In this document: piece by piece, positions 45,774 through 54,167 of the stretch
How positions within the stretch are numbered: position 1 is the stretch's first letter
How the letters are laid out: the number at the start of each line of letters is the position of its first letter
Assembly: GCF_003206045.1 (NCBI RefSeq)
Contig: NZ_PZJM01000003.1
Span: 642,037 to 706,036, forward strand
Origin: Salinicola lusitanus
Lineage (GTDB): Bacteria > Pseudomonadota > Gammaproteobacteria > Pseudomonadales > Halomonadaceae
Length of the DNA: 64,000 nucleotides
Direction: 5' to 3'
Translations under genes and position numbers: made by a program
Notes under the pieces: model-generated
Databases searched by the model: none
The model's input: the letters and a program-made list of their open reading frames with translations, nothing else
Told to the model about the DNA's origin: nothing

Positions 45774-45871
45774 ATTTCTCATATTCCAAAAAAATCAAAG
45801 ACTTGACGCGTCTCCGATTGGAGACACCATGATGGCAAACCGGCCGGTTCAGGTGTCGCTTTACAGCGACT
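45739..45871. promoter_or_regulatory. Three TGTC-N10-GACA-like GlrR sites
   Basis: Three 4-N10-4 elements precede the sigma-54 promoter. At 45854-45871 is TGTC-N10-GACT (plus strand), across the argA stop codon. At 45809-45826 is TGTC-N10-GACG (minus strand). At 45739-45756 is CGTC-N10-GACG, inside the argA terminator stem. The known enterobacterial GlrR motif is TGTC-N10-GACA, present in three copies upstream of glmY. Each copy here has one or two changes in the fixed bases. Distances of roughly 120-230 bp to the promoter suit an enhancer. The third could simply reflect the terminator stem. Confidence 0.5.
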
Positions 45872-47171
45872 TGAGCAGCACCTTGGAGCGTCGGGCCTGA
45901 TCGTAGGTCCCGCGCTTGAGGTCCGGCAGCGCTTCCGGCGTGGCGAGCGAGAAGCCGCGCTCCACGAACCAGTGGGTGGTATGGGTGGTCAGGGCGAACA
46001 ACTGGGTGAACCCTCGGCGACGCGCGCGGCGCTCTATCTCGGTCAGCAACGTTTCCCCTCGGGTTCCCCGGCGATAATCGGTATGCACGGCCAGACAGGC
46101 GAGTTCCCCCATCTTCGCTTCAGCGTAGCCATGCAGCGCCGCACAGCCGATCGCCATGCCGTCGCGGTCGATCACCACGTAATCCTCGATCTCGTGTTCG
46201 AGCCGCTCGCGGGTCCGAGCCACCAGCATGCCACTCGCCTCGAGCGGCTTGAGCAGGGCCAGCAGGCCACCGACGTCATCCAGCACGGCCTGGCGCAGCA
46301 GCTCGTAGCGATTCTGGGTGATCATGGTGCCGACGCCATCGCGGGTGAACAGCTCGCCGAGCAGGGCGTCATGATCGCGCCACGAGAGCAGGTGGGTACG
46401 GCCAACGCCGTGGCGGGCCGCGCCGCAGGCGGCACTGAGGTGGCGGGAGAGTTCGCTGCCGGGGCTGGCCCGTTCGCGCAGGATATCGGCCTCGTCGGGG
46501 GTCAACTGGCGCTGCAACTGGCCGTCGTCGTCGTGCAGTCCGGCCGACTCGCCGAGCAGGATCAGCTTGTCGGCCTTGAGCGAGACCGCCACGTGCTGGG
46601 CGATCTCCGAGGCATCGAGGTCGAAGACCTCTCCCGTACGGGAGTAGCCCAGGGGAGGCAGGATCACCAGGTTGCCGCCGGCGAGCAGGCTCTCGATGGC
46701 CTCGCTGCGGACCCGACGCACTTCCCCGCTGTGGTCGAAATCCACGCCGCCGCGCACGCCCAGCGGCTTGGCCGAGACCAGGTTGCCGGAAACCGCCGTC
46801 AGCTCCACGCCGTGCAACGGTGTGTTGGGCAGACCCAGGGAGAGCTGGGCCTCCAGCTCGAGTCGGTGGACCGCCGCGATCCGCTCGACATGATCCATGA
46901 TCTCGCGATCGGCCACCCAGCGTCCGTCGACGTGAACCGGCTCGATCTCGGCACGCTCGAGAGCGGCGGCGACCTGGGGCCGAATGCCGTAGACGAGCAC
47001 CACCCTCACGCCCAGGGTGTGCACCAGTGCCAGATCCTGCAGCAACTGCCCCCGCCACGACGACGCCATCGCCTCGCCCTCCACCAGAATGACGAAGGTC
47101 TTGCCACGGTGGGCGTTGACGTAGGGCGATGAGTGGCGAAACCAGTCGACGAAGGGAAAACGCGAGTCCAA
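45861..47171 (-). CDS. argA: N-acetylglutamate synthase
   Basis: 436 residues, the normal length for ArgA. The N-terminal amino-acid-kinase-like domain (FVILVEGEAMASSWRGQLLQ, then VVLVYGIRPQVAAALERAEI) is followed by a C-terminal GNAT domain. That domain includes YVVIDRDGMAIGCAALHGYA, the acetyl-CoA motif YRRGTRGETLL and the final FERGF-like WFVERGFSLATPEALPDLKR. It makes N-acetylglutamate from glutamate and acetyl-CoA, the first step of arginine synthesis. It is a single gene with its own strong terminator. Its 3' end overlaps a possible GlrR site. Confidence 0.97.
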   Translation of the reverse strand: MDSRFPFVDWFRHSSPYVNAHRGKTFVILVEGEAMASSWRGQLLQDLALVHTLGVRVVLVYGIRPQVAAALERAEIEPVHVDGRWVADREIMDHVERIAAVHRLELEAQLSLGLPNTPLHGVELTAVSGNLVSAKPLGVRGGVDFDHSGEVRRVRSEAIESLLAGGNLVILPPLGYSRTGEVFDLDASEIAQHVAVSLKADKLILLGESAGLHDDDGQLQRQLTPDEADILRERASPGSELSRHLSAACGAARHGVGRTHLLSWRDHDALLGELFTRDGVGTMITQNRYELLRQAVLDDVGGLLALLKPLEASGMLVARTRERLEHEIEDYVVIDRDGMAIGCAALHGYAEAKMGELACLAVHTDYRRGTRGETLLTEIERRARRRGFTQLFALTTHTTHWFVERGFSLATPEALPDLKRGTYDQARRSKVLLKSL

Positions 47172-47291
47172 GGGGTTGACGCTCCGGCAGTGAGACAGGG
47201 CTCTGACGAGTCTGCGCCAACTATACCAGAGCGTCTCCGGGCCGGTAGACCGGCCCGTCGCTTACGGGGCGTTGCGGCGCAGCGTGAGCTG

Positions 47292-48560
47292 TCAGCCGAA
47301 CATGCCCTTGAACATGAAGAAGAAGGCGATGGAGAGTAGCGCGCCAGCCGGCAGGGTGATCAGCCAGGAGAGCACGATCGAGCCGAGCACGCGCAGATTG
47401 AGTGCCGCCATGCCGCGCGCCAGCCCCACCCCGAGTACCGCGCCGACCAGCGTGTGCGTGGTCGAGATCGGCAAGCCGGTCCCGGAGGCCAGCACGACGG
47501 TGGAAGCGGCGGAGAGCGTCGCCGCGAAACCGCGACTCGGGGTCAGCTCGGTGATCCCGGTGCCGACGGTGGCGATGACCTTGTGGCCATAGGTCACGAG
47601 TCCGACCACGATCCCGCCGCCGCCGAGCACCAGGACCCACCACGGCATGGTGGCCGAGCCGGTCACGCTGCCGCTGTTCTCGACCACGCTGATGACCGCC
47701 GCCAGCGGGCCGACCGCATTGGCGACGTCGTTCGAACCGTGCGCGAAGGCCATGGCGCAGGCGGTGAACATCATCAACACGCCGAAGATGCGCTCCACGC
47801 TGGAGAAGTCGTAGTTGCTGCGAGCCCGCCGATCGCCGCGATTGATGCGGTTTTCCAGCAGCAGGCCGAACATCATGATGACGACGCCGAACGCCACCGC
47901 CAGCAGCAGGCTCTCGCCGAAGGTCAGGTGCAGGCCGACGTGGGAGAGCCCCTTGACCAGGGTCACCATCGAGACGATGAAACCGACCAGGAAGATATAC
48001 CCCGGCACGTAGCGCTTGGCTGCCGCGAACGGATCGGGGTTGTCGAAGATCAGCACCTGCACGGAACGGAACAGCATGAAGGCGAACACCCCCGCGATCA
48101 GCGGCGAGGTGATCCAGCTGAGCGCGATCGTTCCCACCGACCCCCAGTTGACCGACTGGACCCCGAGCCCGGCCACCGCGAACCCGACGATGGCGCCGAC
48201 GATGGAGTGGGTGGTGGAGACCGGCCAGCCCTTCATTGATGCGATCATCAACCACGATCCGGCCGCCAGCAGCGACGCCAGCATGCCGTAGATCAGCATC
48301 TGGGGATCACTCTCCAGCAGGCCGGGGTCGATGATGCCCTTGCGGATCGTCTCGGTGACCTGCCCCCCGGCCAGCCAGGCGCCGAGGAATTCGAAGATCA
48401 CCGCGATGATGATCGCCTGCTTGATGGTGATCGCCTTGGAGCCGACCGAGGTTCCCATGGCATTGGCGACATCATTGGCACCAACCCCCCATGCCATGAA
48501 GAAACCAAAGACACAGGCGAGAATGATGAAGACATCACCGTATTGCGCAATGATGGACAT
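47292..48560 (-). CDS. pit: Inorganic phosphate transporter, PiT family
   Basis: 422 residues with about 10-12 membrane helices and both PiT signature repeats. The first is FMAWGVGANDVANAMGTSVG with the GANDVANA core in the N-terminal half; the second is CAMAFAHGSNDVANAVGPLA in the C-terminal half. PiT proteins import phosphate as a metal or ion complex driven by H+ or Na+. It follows the DUF47 gene by 55 bp, the usual DUF47-pit operon. Confidence 0.95.
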   Translation of the reverse strand: MSIIAQYGDVFIILACVFGFFMAWGVGANDVANAMGTSVGSKAITIKQAIIIAVIFEFLGAWLAGGQVTETIRKGIIDPGLLESDPQMLIYGMLASLLAAGSWLMIASMKGWPVSTTHSIVGAIVGFAVAGLGVQSVNWGSVGTIALSWITSPLIAGVFAFMLFRSVQVLIFDNPDPFAAAKRYVPGYIFLVGFIVSMVTLVKGLSHVGLHLTFGESLLLAVAFGVVIMMFGLLLENRINRGDRRARSNYDFSSVERIFGVLMMFTACAMAFAHGSNDVANAVGPLAAVISVVENSGSVTGSATMPWWVLVLGGGGIVVGLVTYGHKVIATVGTGITELTPSRGFAATLSAASTVVLASGTGLPISTTHTLVGAVLGVGLARGMAALNLRVLGSIVLSWLITLPAGALLSIAFFFMFKGMFG

Positions 48561-48615
48561 AGGCTTTGTTCGCTTGAGTGGCGTGACGAAGGCGTAGAAT
48601 GACGAAGACCCGCGT

Positions 48616-49296
48616 TCAGCGGGCCGTCAGTATCTGCAGGCGGCTACCCACGCGCTCGGCGCGGTCGGATAACTCACCGATCCATTCGATGATTTTATAG
48701 AGGAAGATCACATCGACCGGTGGCAGCTCCGCCTCGAGCTGGAACAGCTGGCGGCGGATCGCGACCTGTTGGTCGTCGGCCTGGTGCTCGAGATCGTGCA
48801 GCTCCCTGATCAGTTCGTGCATCACGTCGGAGACATTGCGACCGAAGCCAGACTCGAGCAGGTCCTCGAGTTCTTCCAGTGCCTTGCGCGCCTGGTCGAC
48901 GGTATCCACGGCGGTCCGCAGGTAGTCGCGCATCGGCTCCGCCAGCGGCTCGGGAATGCTCATGTTGCGACCGAGCATGATGCCGGTGATATCTCGGGCC
49001 TTGTTGGCGATCTTGTCCTGAACGCTGATCAGCTCCAGCAGATCGGAACGCGATACCGGCAGAAACATGGTGTTGGGCAGATTGAGGCGCAGTTGCGTCT
49101 TGAGCTCGTCCGCTTCGTGTTCGAGCCGGGTGATCGCCTCGCGATACTTGCGAGCTTCTTCCCAGTCGCCCCCCAGTGCGGCATCGAAGAAAGGCAGCAA
49201 CTGGCCGGCGCATTCGCTGGTCTTGACGATGTGAGCCAGGAGCGGTTGGAACGGCGATCGTCCAAACAGCGCCGAGAACGGATTGGTACTCACCAT
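48616..49296 (-). CDS. DUF47 / TIGR00153 PhoU-like protein
   Basis: 226 residues from the ATG at 49296 (MVSTNPFSALFGRSPFQPLL); the longer frame runs over the divergent CYTH promoter. It is an all-helical PhoU-like bundle: ITRLEHEADELKTQLRLNLP, FLPVSRSDLLELISVQDKIA and IIEWIGELSDRAERVGSRLQ are conserved in this family. DUF47 proteins accompany PiT transporters and are thought to control their activity. It is first gene of the DUF47-pit operon and shares a 175-bp divergent region with the CYTH gene. Confidence 0.93.
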   Translation of the reverse strand: MVSTNPFSALFGRSPFQPLLAHIVKTSECAGQLLPFFDAALGGDWEEARKYREAITRLEHEADELKTQLRLNLPNTMFLPVSRSDLLELISVQDKIANKARDITGIMLGRNMSIPEPLAEPMRDYLRTAVDTVDQARKALEELEDLLESGFGRNVSDVMHELIRELHDLEHQADDQQVAIRRQLFQLEAELPPVDVIFLYKIIEWIGELSDRAERVGSRLQILTAR

Positions 49297-49471
49297 AACG
49301 TGGCCTGGATGCGTTGGAAGTGGCGGCGCCAGTATAATGATTGCGTCCGGATGCGTCATGAAAAATTCATGTTCCGCCTCGGCCCGGCCTCGGAGCGAGC
49401 GATCCCACCACCGCTCCCGGTCGGGAGACTTCAGACCGGCAACCCATGACCGGCCACCATCAGGAAGCTGC

Positions 49472-50371
49472 ATGAGCGAAGAGATCGAACTCAAACTGGC
49501 GCTATCATCCGAGGGCCCCGCCCTGCTGATCGAGCATCCGCTGCTCCGCACGTTGACCTCCCGCACGGTCTCGCTGGGCAACCAGTACTACGACACCGCC
49601 GAATCGGCCCTGCGGTCGCGACGCGTCGCCCTTCGCGTCAGGCGCCAGGGCGAGCGGCGCCTGCAGACGCTCAAGAGCGCCGCAGAGAGTCATGGCGGCC
49701 TGTCGAGTCGCGGCGAATGGGAGTGGTCGCTGGATGGGGTCGAGTGCAATGCCGCCGGCCTCGACGTGCAGGGACTTCGCGCACTGGAGCACCCCGCCCT
49801 TTCCGGGCTGGCGCTGGAGACGCTTCGCCCGGTCTTCACGACCGACTTCGAGCGCCGACTCTGGCACTACCGGGATGACGAGGGTGAGATCGAGATCGCC
49901 CTCGACCAGGGCACCATTGATGTCGGTGCCGCCACCCTGCCGATCCGCGAGCTCGAACTCGAGCTCAAGCGTGGGGATCCCGCATGCCTGTGGACGCTGG
50001 CCAACGCCTTGTGCGCGCCAGCCGATGCCTCCGCAGCGCCCCTGCCGGCACGCCCGGCCAATCACAGCAAGGCCAGCAGAGCCTCCTGTCTTGCCAGTCG
50101 CTGGCCGGAGCCGACAAACCCGGACCCCCCCTCGGTGGATTCGCTGATCGACGCCATCGATAGCTGGCAGGACAGCCAGGACCGCGCCTGGCTCACCAAT
50201 GCCGAAGCCCAGTGCGAGCGACTGATCGAGCGCTGGGCCATCGACGACGACGCCTCGTGCCGGCAGGCCGGCGAGCGAATCCTGGCGGATCTGCGTGACG
50301 GAAACGTTCCCTGGCGAAGCCGGGACTGGCTGGCCCTTCGACAACTGGCCGCACAAGCGTCGGACCAGTAG
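49472..50371 (+). CDS. CYTH domain (triphosphate tunnel metalloenzyme) protein
   Basis: 299 residues from the ATG at 49472 with AGGAAG upstream. The N-terminus has the CYTH signature EIELK (residues 4-8), then NQYYDTAESALRSRRVALRV and RELELELKRGDPACLW, which line the tunnel with acidic and basic residues. It resembles the CYTH half of YgiF-type inorganic triphosphatases, which split tripolyphosphate. The C-terminal ~95 residues are shorter than a full CHAD domain. A link with the phosphate transport genes next door is plausible but inferred. Confidence 0.88.
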   Translation: MSEEIELKLALSSEGPALLIEHPLLRTLTSRTVSLGNQYYDTAESALRSRRVALRVRRQGERRLQTLKSAAESHGGLSSRGEWEWSLDGVECNAAGLDVQGLRALEHPALSGLALETLRPVFTTDFERRLWHYRDDEGEIEIALDQGTIDVGAATLPIRELELELKRGDPACLWTLANALCAPADASAAPLPARPANHSKASRASCLASRWPEPTNPDPPSVDSLIDAIDSWQDSQDRAWLTNAEAQCERLIERWAIDDDASCRQAGERILADLRDGNVPWRSRDWLALRQLAAQASDQ

Positions 50372-50434
50372 CTGCCGGAAGACCTGAAGCTGGCGCCGGG
50401 CCTGCTGGAGCCGGGCCCGATCCAGAAGCGTCGC

Positions 50435-52384
50435 TCAGGGCGCGGGGAGCGATGTCCCGCGAGCCCGCGACACGGGAGACAGGCCGGCCAGGTAAGGTTT
50501 GGGCGGCCGAAAGTCCTGCACCAGGCGGTCCAGCGGCAGCGGCCGGGAATAGATGTAGCCCTGGATGTCGGTAGCGCCCCAGTCGTGCAGGATCTCCAGG
50601 GTCTCCCGCTCCTCGACACCCTCGACGACGATGCCGTAGTCGAGACGCTGGCAGAGAGCGACCACCGCCGACAGCACGTGGCGCTTACGGGGCAACGAGG
50701 CGACGTTCATCACCAGTTCCCGATCGATCTTGACCGTATCCATGGGCATCGAGGTCAGCTGGGCCAGCGAAGAGTAGCCGCTGCCGAAATCGTCGAGGGC
50801 GACGCGGATGCCGGCCTCCCGAATCCGATCCAGGCTGCGGAACGCCTTGATGGGGTCGCTGAGCACCGAGGTTTCGGTCACCTCGATCTGCAGCCGGGTA
50901 AGGGGCACCCCGTGGCGCCTCGATGCCGCGATCATGTCATCGAGCAACCCCGGATCCATCAACTGACGGGTGGACAGGTTCACGCTCAGCAGGAAATCAC
51001 CGCCGAAACGCTCGCGCACGATGTCGTCCCGCAGCAGCGGCAGTGCCTGCTCCATCAGCATCTCCCATAGCGGCGCGATCAGCCCGGAGCGCTCCGCGAC
51101 CTCGATGAAACTCACCGGCGCCACGATGCCCTCCGTCGGATCGTGCAGCCGCATCAAGGCCTCGAAGCCGCGGACCTCCCCCGTCGATGAATCGACGATC
51201 GGCTGCACGAAGCAGCGCACGCCGTTCGTCGCCAATGCCCCGCGGATCAACTGTTCCGCACGGCTGCTCTGGCGCTCCCACTGGCGTAGCGACTCGCTGT
51301 AGTAGCGTCGCGAACCGACGTCGGAAAGGCGCGCGTTGGCCAGCGCCAGGCGGGACTGATGACGCCACTCGTCCACGCTAACCGGTTCGGCTGGATCGAG
51401 CACGGCCACCCCGCTGACATGCGACAGCCAGACCTGCTGCCCGTCGATCTCCACCGGCTGCGCAAGCAACGCCTCGAGCGGTTCGAGGGCTTCGTCCAGT
51501 CGCGCAACCTCGTCGGTCTCGAACACCATGGCGAAGGTATGCTCCGGTAGCGCGATCAATGCCACTCTCGGTGGCAACTGCTGGCGCATTCGCTGGACCA
51601 GCCTGCGCAGGGCACCGATGGCATCGTCGACGGCGATACCGTCGAACAACGACGCCACGTTGAGCAGCTGGAATTTGACCAGCGCCAGCGGTGGCAGCGG
51701 AGAGCGCAACAGAGACTCCTGCAGGAGCAGTTCGAGATAGGCACCGTTGGGCAGCAGCGTCATCGGATCGCCGAGCCGCTGCTCCGTGGTATCGGTCTGG
51801 GTGCCGGCCATGCGGATGGCCACCCCGCGCTCGTTGCGCTGGCACAGGCCTCGGCACAACACCATCCGCCAGGCGCCGCGCGCGTCGCGGATGCGATATT
51901 CGACGGTCACCGAGGCGGTCAGGCCGTCGAGATGCTGATAGAGCGACCGCTGCACGTCGGCGCGGTCGTCTTCGTGGATGAGCCCCAGCCAGTCGTCGAG
52001 TCCACGCCGTCCTTCGTCGTGCGGCAACCCCAGCATGCTCGACCACCGTTGAGAGAGCATGAGCTGGCCGCTATCGATATCCCACTCCCAGACCCCGTCG
52101 TTGGTCGCCGTCAGCACCAGGTTCAGGCGCTGGGTTCGCTCCTGCACCCGGCTTTCCAGCTCATCGCGGGACGCCTTGAGGTCGCGGATCGTGCGACGCA
52201 CCGAATCGAGCACGAAATTGTTGAGTTGCGCCATCTTCTGCAGCGCGATCTCATCGCTGTCGGTGTGGACGTGAAACTCGAACTGGCCATCGACCGCCTG
52301 ACACAGCTGGTTGCTGAGGGAGTCGATCTCCGCGATCAGATCCCGCTCGCGCGCTTCGGCGCCGGTCAAGGATGCTTCACTCAT
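50435..52384 (-). CDS. PAS - degenerate GGDEF - EAL protein (c-di-GMP phosphodiesterase)
   Basis: 649 residues from the ATG at 52384, overlapping the H-NOX stop by 4 bp (ATGA). A helical N-terminus with a coiled coil (about 45-85) leads to a PAS domain (about 85-205: NDGVWEWDIDSGQLMLSQRW). A GGDEF domain follows whose signature is degenerate (LPEHTF at about 279-284), so no cyclase activity is expected. The EAL domain is complete: EAL at 408-410, N469, E501 and E504, DDFG at 531-534, K552, E588 and Q608. It should hydrolyse c-di-GMP. Genes paired with H-NOX in this way are known as H-NOX-associated c-di-GMP enzymes. Confidence 0.93.
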   Translation of the reverse strand: MSEASLTGAEARERDLIAEIDSLSNQLCQAVDGQFEFHVHTDSDEIALQKMAQLNNFVLDSVRRTIRDLKASRDELESRVQERTQRLNLVLTATNDGVWEWDIDSGQLMLSQRWSSMLGLPHDEGRRGLDDWLGLIHEDDRADVQRSLYQHLDGLTASVTVEYRIRDARGAWRMVLCRGLCQRNERGVAIRMAGTQTDTTEQRLGDPMTLLPNGAYLELLLQESLLRSPLPPLALVKFQLLNVASLFDGIAVDDAIGALRRLVQRMRQQLPPRVALIALPEHTFAMVFETDEVARLDEALEPLEALLAQPVEIDGQQVWLSHVSGVAVLDPAEPVSVDEWRHQSRLALANARLSDVGSRRYYSESLRQWERQSSRAEQLIRGALATNGVRCFVQPIVDSSTGEVRGFEALMRLHDPTEGIVAPVSFIEVAERSGLIAPLWEMLMEQALPLLRDDIVRERFGGDFLLSVNLSTRQLMDPGLLDDMIAASRRHGVPLTRLQIEVTETSVLSDPIKAFRSLDRIREAGIRVALDDFGSGYSSLAQLTSMPMDTVKIDRELVMNVASLPRKRHVLSAVVALCQRLDYGIVVEGVEERETLEILHDWGATDIQGYIYSRPLPLDRLVQDFRPPKPYLAGLSPVSRARGTSLPAP

Positions 52385-52947
52385 GGCACCGGCGCCTCCC
52401 CGAAGGTCATCTCGAAACGGCAACCGTCATCGCCCCGATGTCGACACCGGGTCTCCACGATGGTGCCGGTTTGCGCATACTCCTCGAGAATTCGCGCAAA
52501 CAGCGCGTGATAGAGCGAGCAGAGCCCGTTGCCCGAGCGATACTCCACCACCAGACGCGACGGTGCCTGCTCGACGATACGAAACTTGTCGCTGACCCGG
52601 CCCCGGAGTTCGGGATCGCGAATGCCGGCACCGAGCGAGGCATGGATGGCAGGCTGACGGGTCAGGAAGGCTTGCGCCGACTCTGCCATCGAGAAGAACA
52701 TGGGATAGTGTCGACGTGTCCACTTGACGAACAGGTCCGCATACAGCGCCATCAACGCCTCATGGTCGAGTTGCAGGTAATCGCCAGCGGCCGCGAAGAA
52801 AGCCAGCGTATCGGCATCGTCGTAATCGACGTCGATCCGCCGCCCCAACGAGACCAGGCCGGCCTGGGCGGCGATGGAGTCGACGACCGAGGGGCCGTAG
52901 CGGGTTTCGATATGGTCGATGAGGACGCGCTGAATCAATCCGATCAT
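52381..52947 (-). CDS. H-NOX (heme-NO-binding) protein with altered YxSxR motif
   Basis: 188 residues from the ATG at 52947 (MIGLIQRVLIDHIETRYGPS). The whole length follows bacterial H-NOX proteins. Proximal heme ligand H102 sits in PAIHASLG. The YxSxR propionate clamp reads Y136-R-S138-G-N140, so the arginine is asparagine here. The zinc tail has C168, H170 and C176 (ETRCRHRGDDGC), the redox-sensing site of other H-NOX proteins. It senses NO or redox state and controls the partner EAL enzyme, to which it is translationally coupled. Loss of the Arg might weaken heme binding, leaving mainly the zinc/thiol function. Confidence 0.87.
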   Translation of the reverse strand: MIGLIQRVLIDHIETRYGPSVVDSIAAQAGLVSLGRRIDVDYDDADTLAFFAAAGDYLQLDHEALMALYADLFVKWTRRHYPMFFSMAESAQAFLTRQPAIHASLGAGIRDPELRGRVSDKFRIVEQAPSRLVVEYRSGNGLCSLYHALFARILEEYAQTGTIVETRCRHRGDDGCRFEMTFGEAPVP

Positions 52948-53160
52948 GGCAAGACCACTCTGGAGTCTGTTACCGCTCCGACATCGGTCAGCGGCGTCAG
53001 GCGACTTGGTCGCTTTCCGCAGGATGCAGGCGATGGCCGCCGGCGTTCTCGAAGTATCATTAGCATTATCGGCGGCCGAATCACGAAGTTGAGCGCCGTC
53101 TACATCCATTATCGAGCGCACTCGACGCGCCACCTATCACCAGGGACAGGAACTGACTTG

Positions 53161-54063
53161 ATGCAATCGGGCGATTCACTGCTACGCAAGCGGCTGTTTC
53201 AAATCATCTTCGAATCGGACACACCGCAAGCGAAGGCTTTCGACATCGTTCTGATCACGCTGATCCTGGTGAGCGTGGGAACCGTCTTTCTCGATAGCGT
53301 GCCGGGTCTGCATGCACGCTACGGGAGAATCTTCTATTTCATCGAGTGGGGATTCACCCTGATCTTCACGCTGGAGCTGGTGCTCAGGCTCTACTGCCTC
53401 GACCGCCCACTGCGCTACCTGCGCAGCTTCTACGGGGTGCTGGACCTGCTCGCCATACTCCCGACCTGGCTCGCCCTGTTCATACCCGGCGCGCAATCGC
53501 TGCTGGTGGTCAGGGTGCTGCGGGTGCTGCGCGTGTTCCGGGTCCTGCGACTGATGGAGTTCGTCGGCGAGGGTCGCATGCTGGTGGAGGCGCTGCAGCG
53601 CAGCCAGCGCAAGATCCTGCTGTTCCTGACGACCATATTGCTGATCATCACCATCTTCGGCGCGTTGATCTACATGATCGAGCCGCCGGAGGCCGGTTTC
53701 ACCAGCATGCCGAGGGCCATGTACTGGGCGATCGTCACGCTGACCACCGTCGGATACGGTGATATCGCGCCGGTGACGCCACTGGGGCAGTTCATCTCTG
53801 CCGTCATGATGATTCTCGGCTATTCGATCATCGCCGTCCCCACCGGAGTCTTCTCCGCCGAGGTGATTCGATCGATCCAGCGCGAGCGCTACTCCGAGGA
53901 AGCCTGCCCGGGCTGCGGTCACGAGGGACACGAACGCGGGTCCAAGTACTGCCGTTTCTGCGGCACCTGGCTCGACGAAGAGACCGAGGATCCCCATGCG
54001 CCCTCCGCCGAAACTGCCGACACGGCGCCGGAATCTCCCGAGGCGGACGCGAAAGGCGATTGA
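53161..54063 (+). CDS. Voltage-gated potassium channel-like protein with C-terminal zinc ribbon
   Basis: 300 residues, six membrane helices. The S4 voltage sensor has arginines at every third position (RVLRVLRVFRVLRLMEF, about 118-134). The pore helix ends in the selectivity filter TTVGYGD (195-201). The cytoplasmic tail holds two CxxC pairs (CPGC 249-252, CRFC 264-267) that form a small zinc ribbon, followed by an acidic tail. It is an inner-membrane K+ channel of the Kv/KvAP type. It is divergent from the H-NOX gene across 213 bp. The zinc ribbon is common in related proteobacterial channels; its job is unknown. Confidence 0.92.
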   Translation: MQSGDSLLRKRLFQIIFESDTPQAKAFDIVLITLILVSVGTVFLDSVPGLHARYGRIFYFIEWGFTLIFTLELVLRLYCLDRPLRYLRSFYGVLDLLAILPTWLALFIPGAQSLLVVRVLRVLRVFRVLRLMEFVGEGRMLVEALQRSQRKILLFLTTILLIITIFGALIYMIEPPEAGFTSMPRAMYWAIVTLTTVGYGDIAPVTPLGQFISAVMMILGYSIIAVPTGVFSAEVIRSIQRERYSEEACPGCGHEGHERGSKYCRFCGTWLDEETEDPHAPSAETADTAPESPEADAKGD

Positions 54064-54167
54064 GGCCTTGGTGACCATGACGTTAACTTTTGTCATCAAA
54101 CTGTGACGCAAACCCGACAGACTCCCACGATGCCGCGTCAGGCTGTTCGTCATCATCGGGAGTTGTC

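Noticed and set aside
47221-48255. 344-codon frame overlapping the pit gene
   Set aside because: It is Arg- and Gly-rich and is out of frame with the clear PiT signatures.
54080-54167. FliA (sigma-28) promoter before the chemoreceptor gene
   Set aside because: The best TAAA-N15-GCCGATAA candidate matches too few positions to support.
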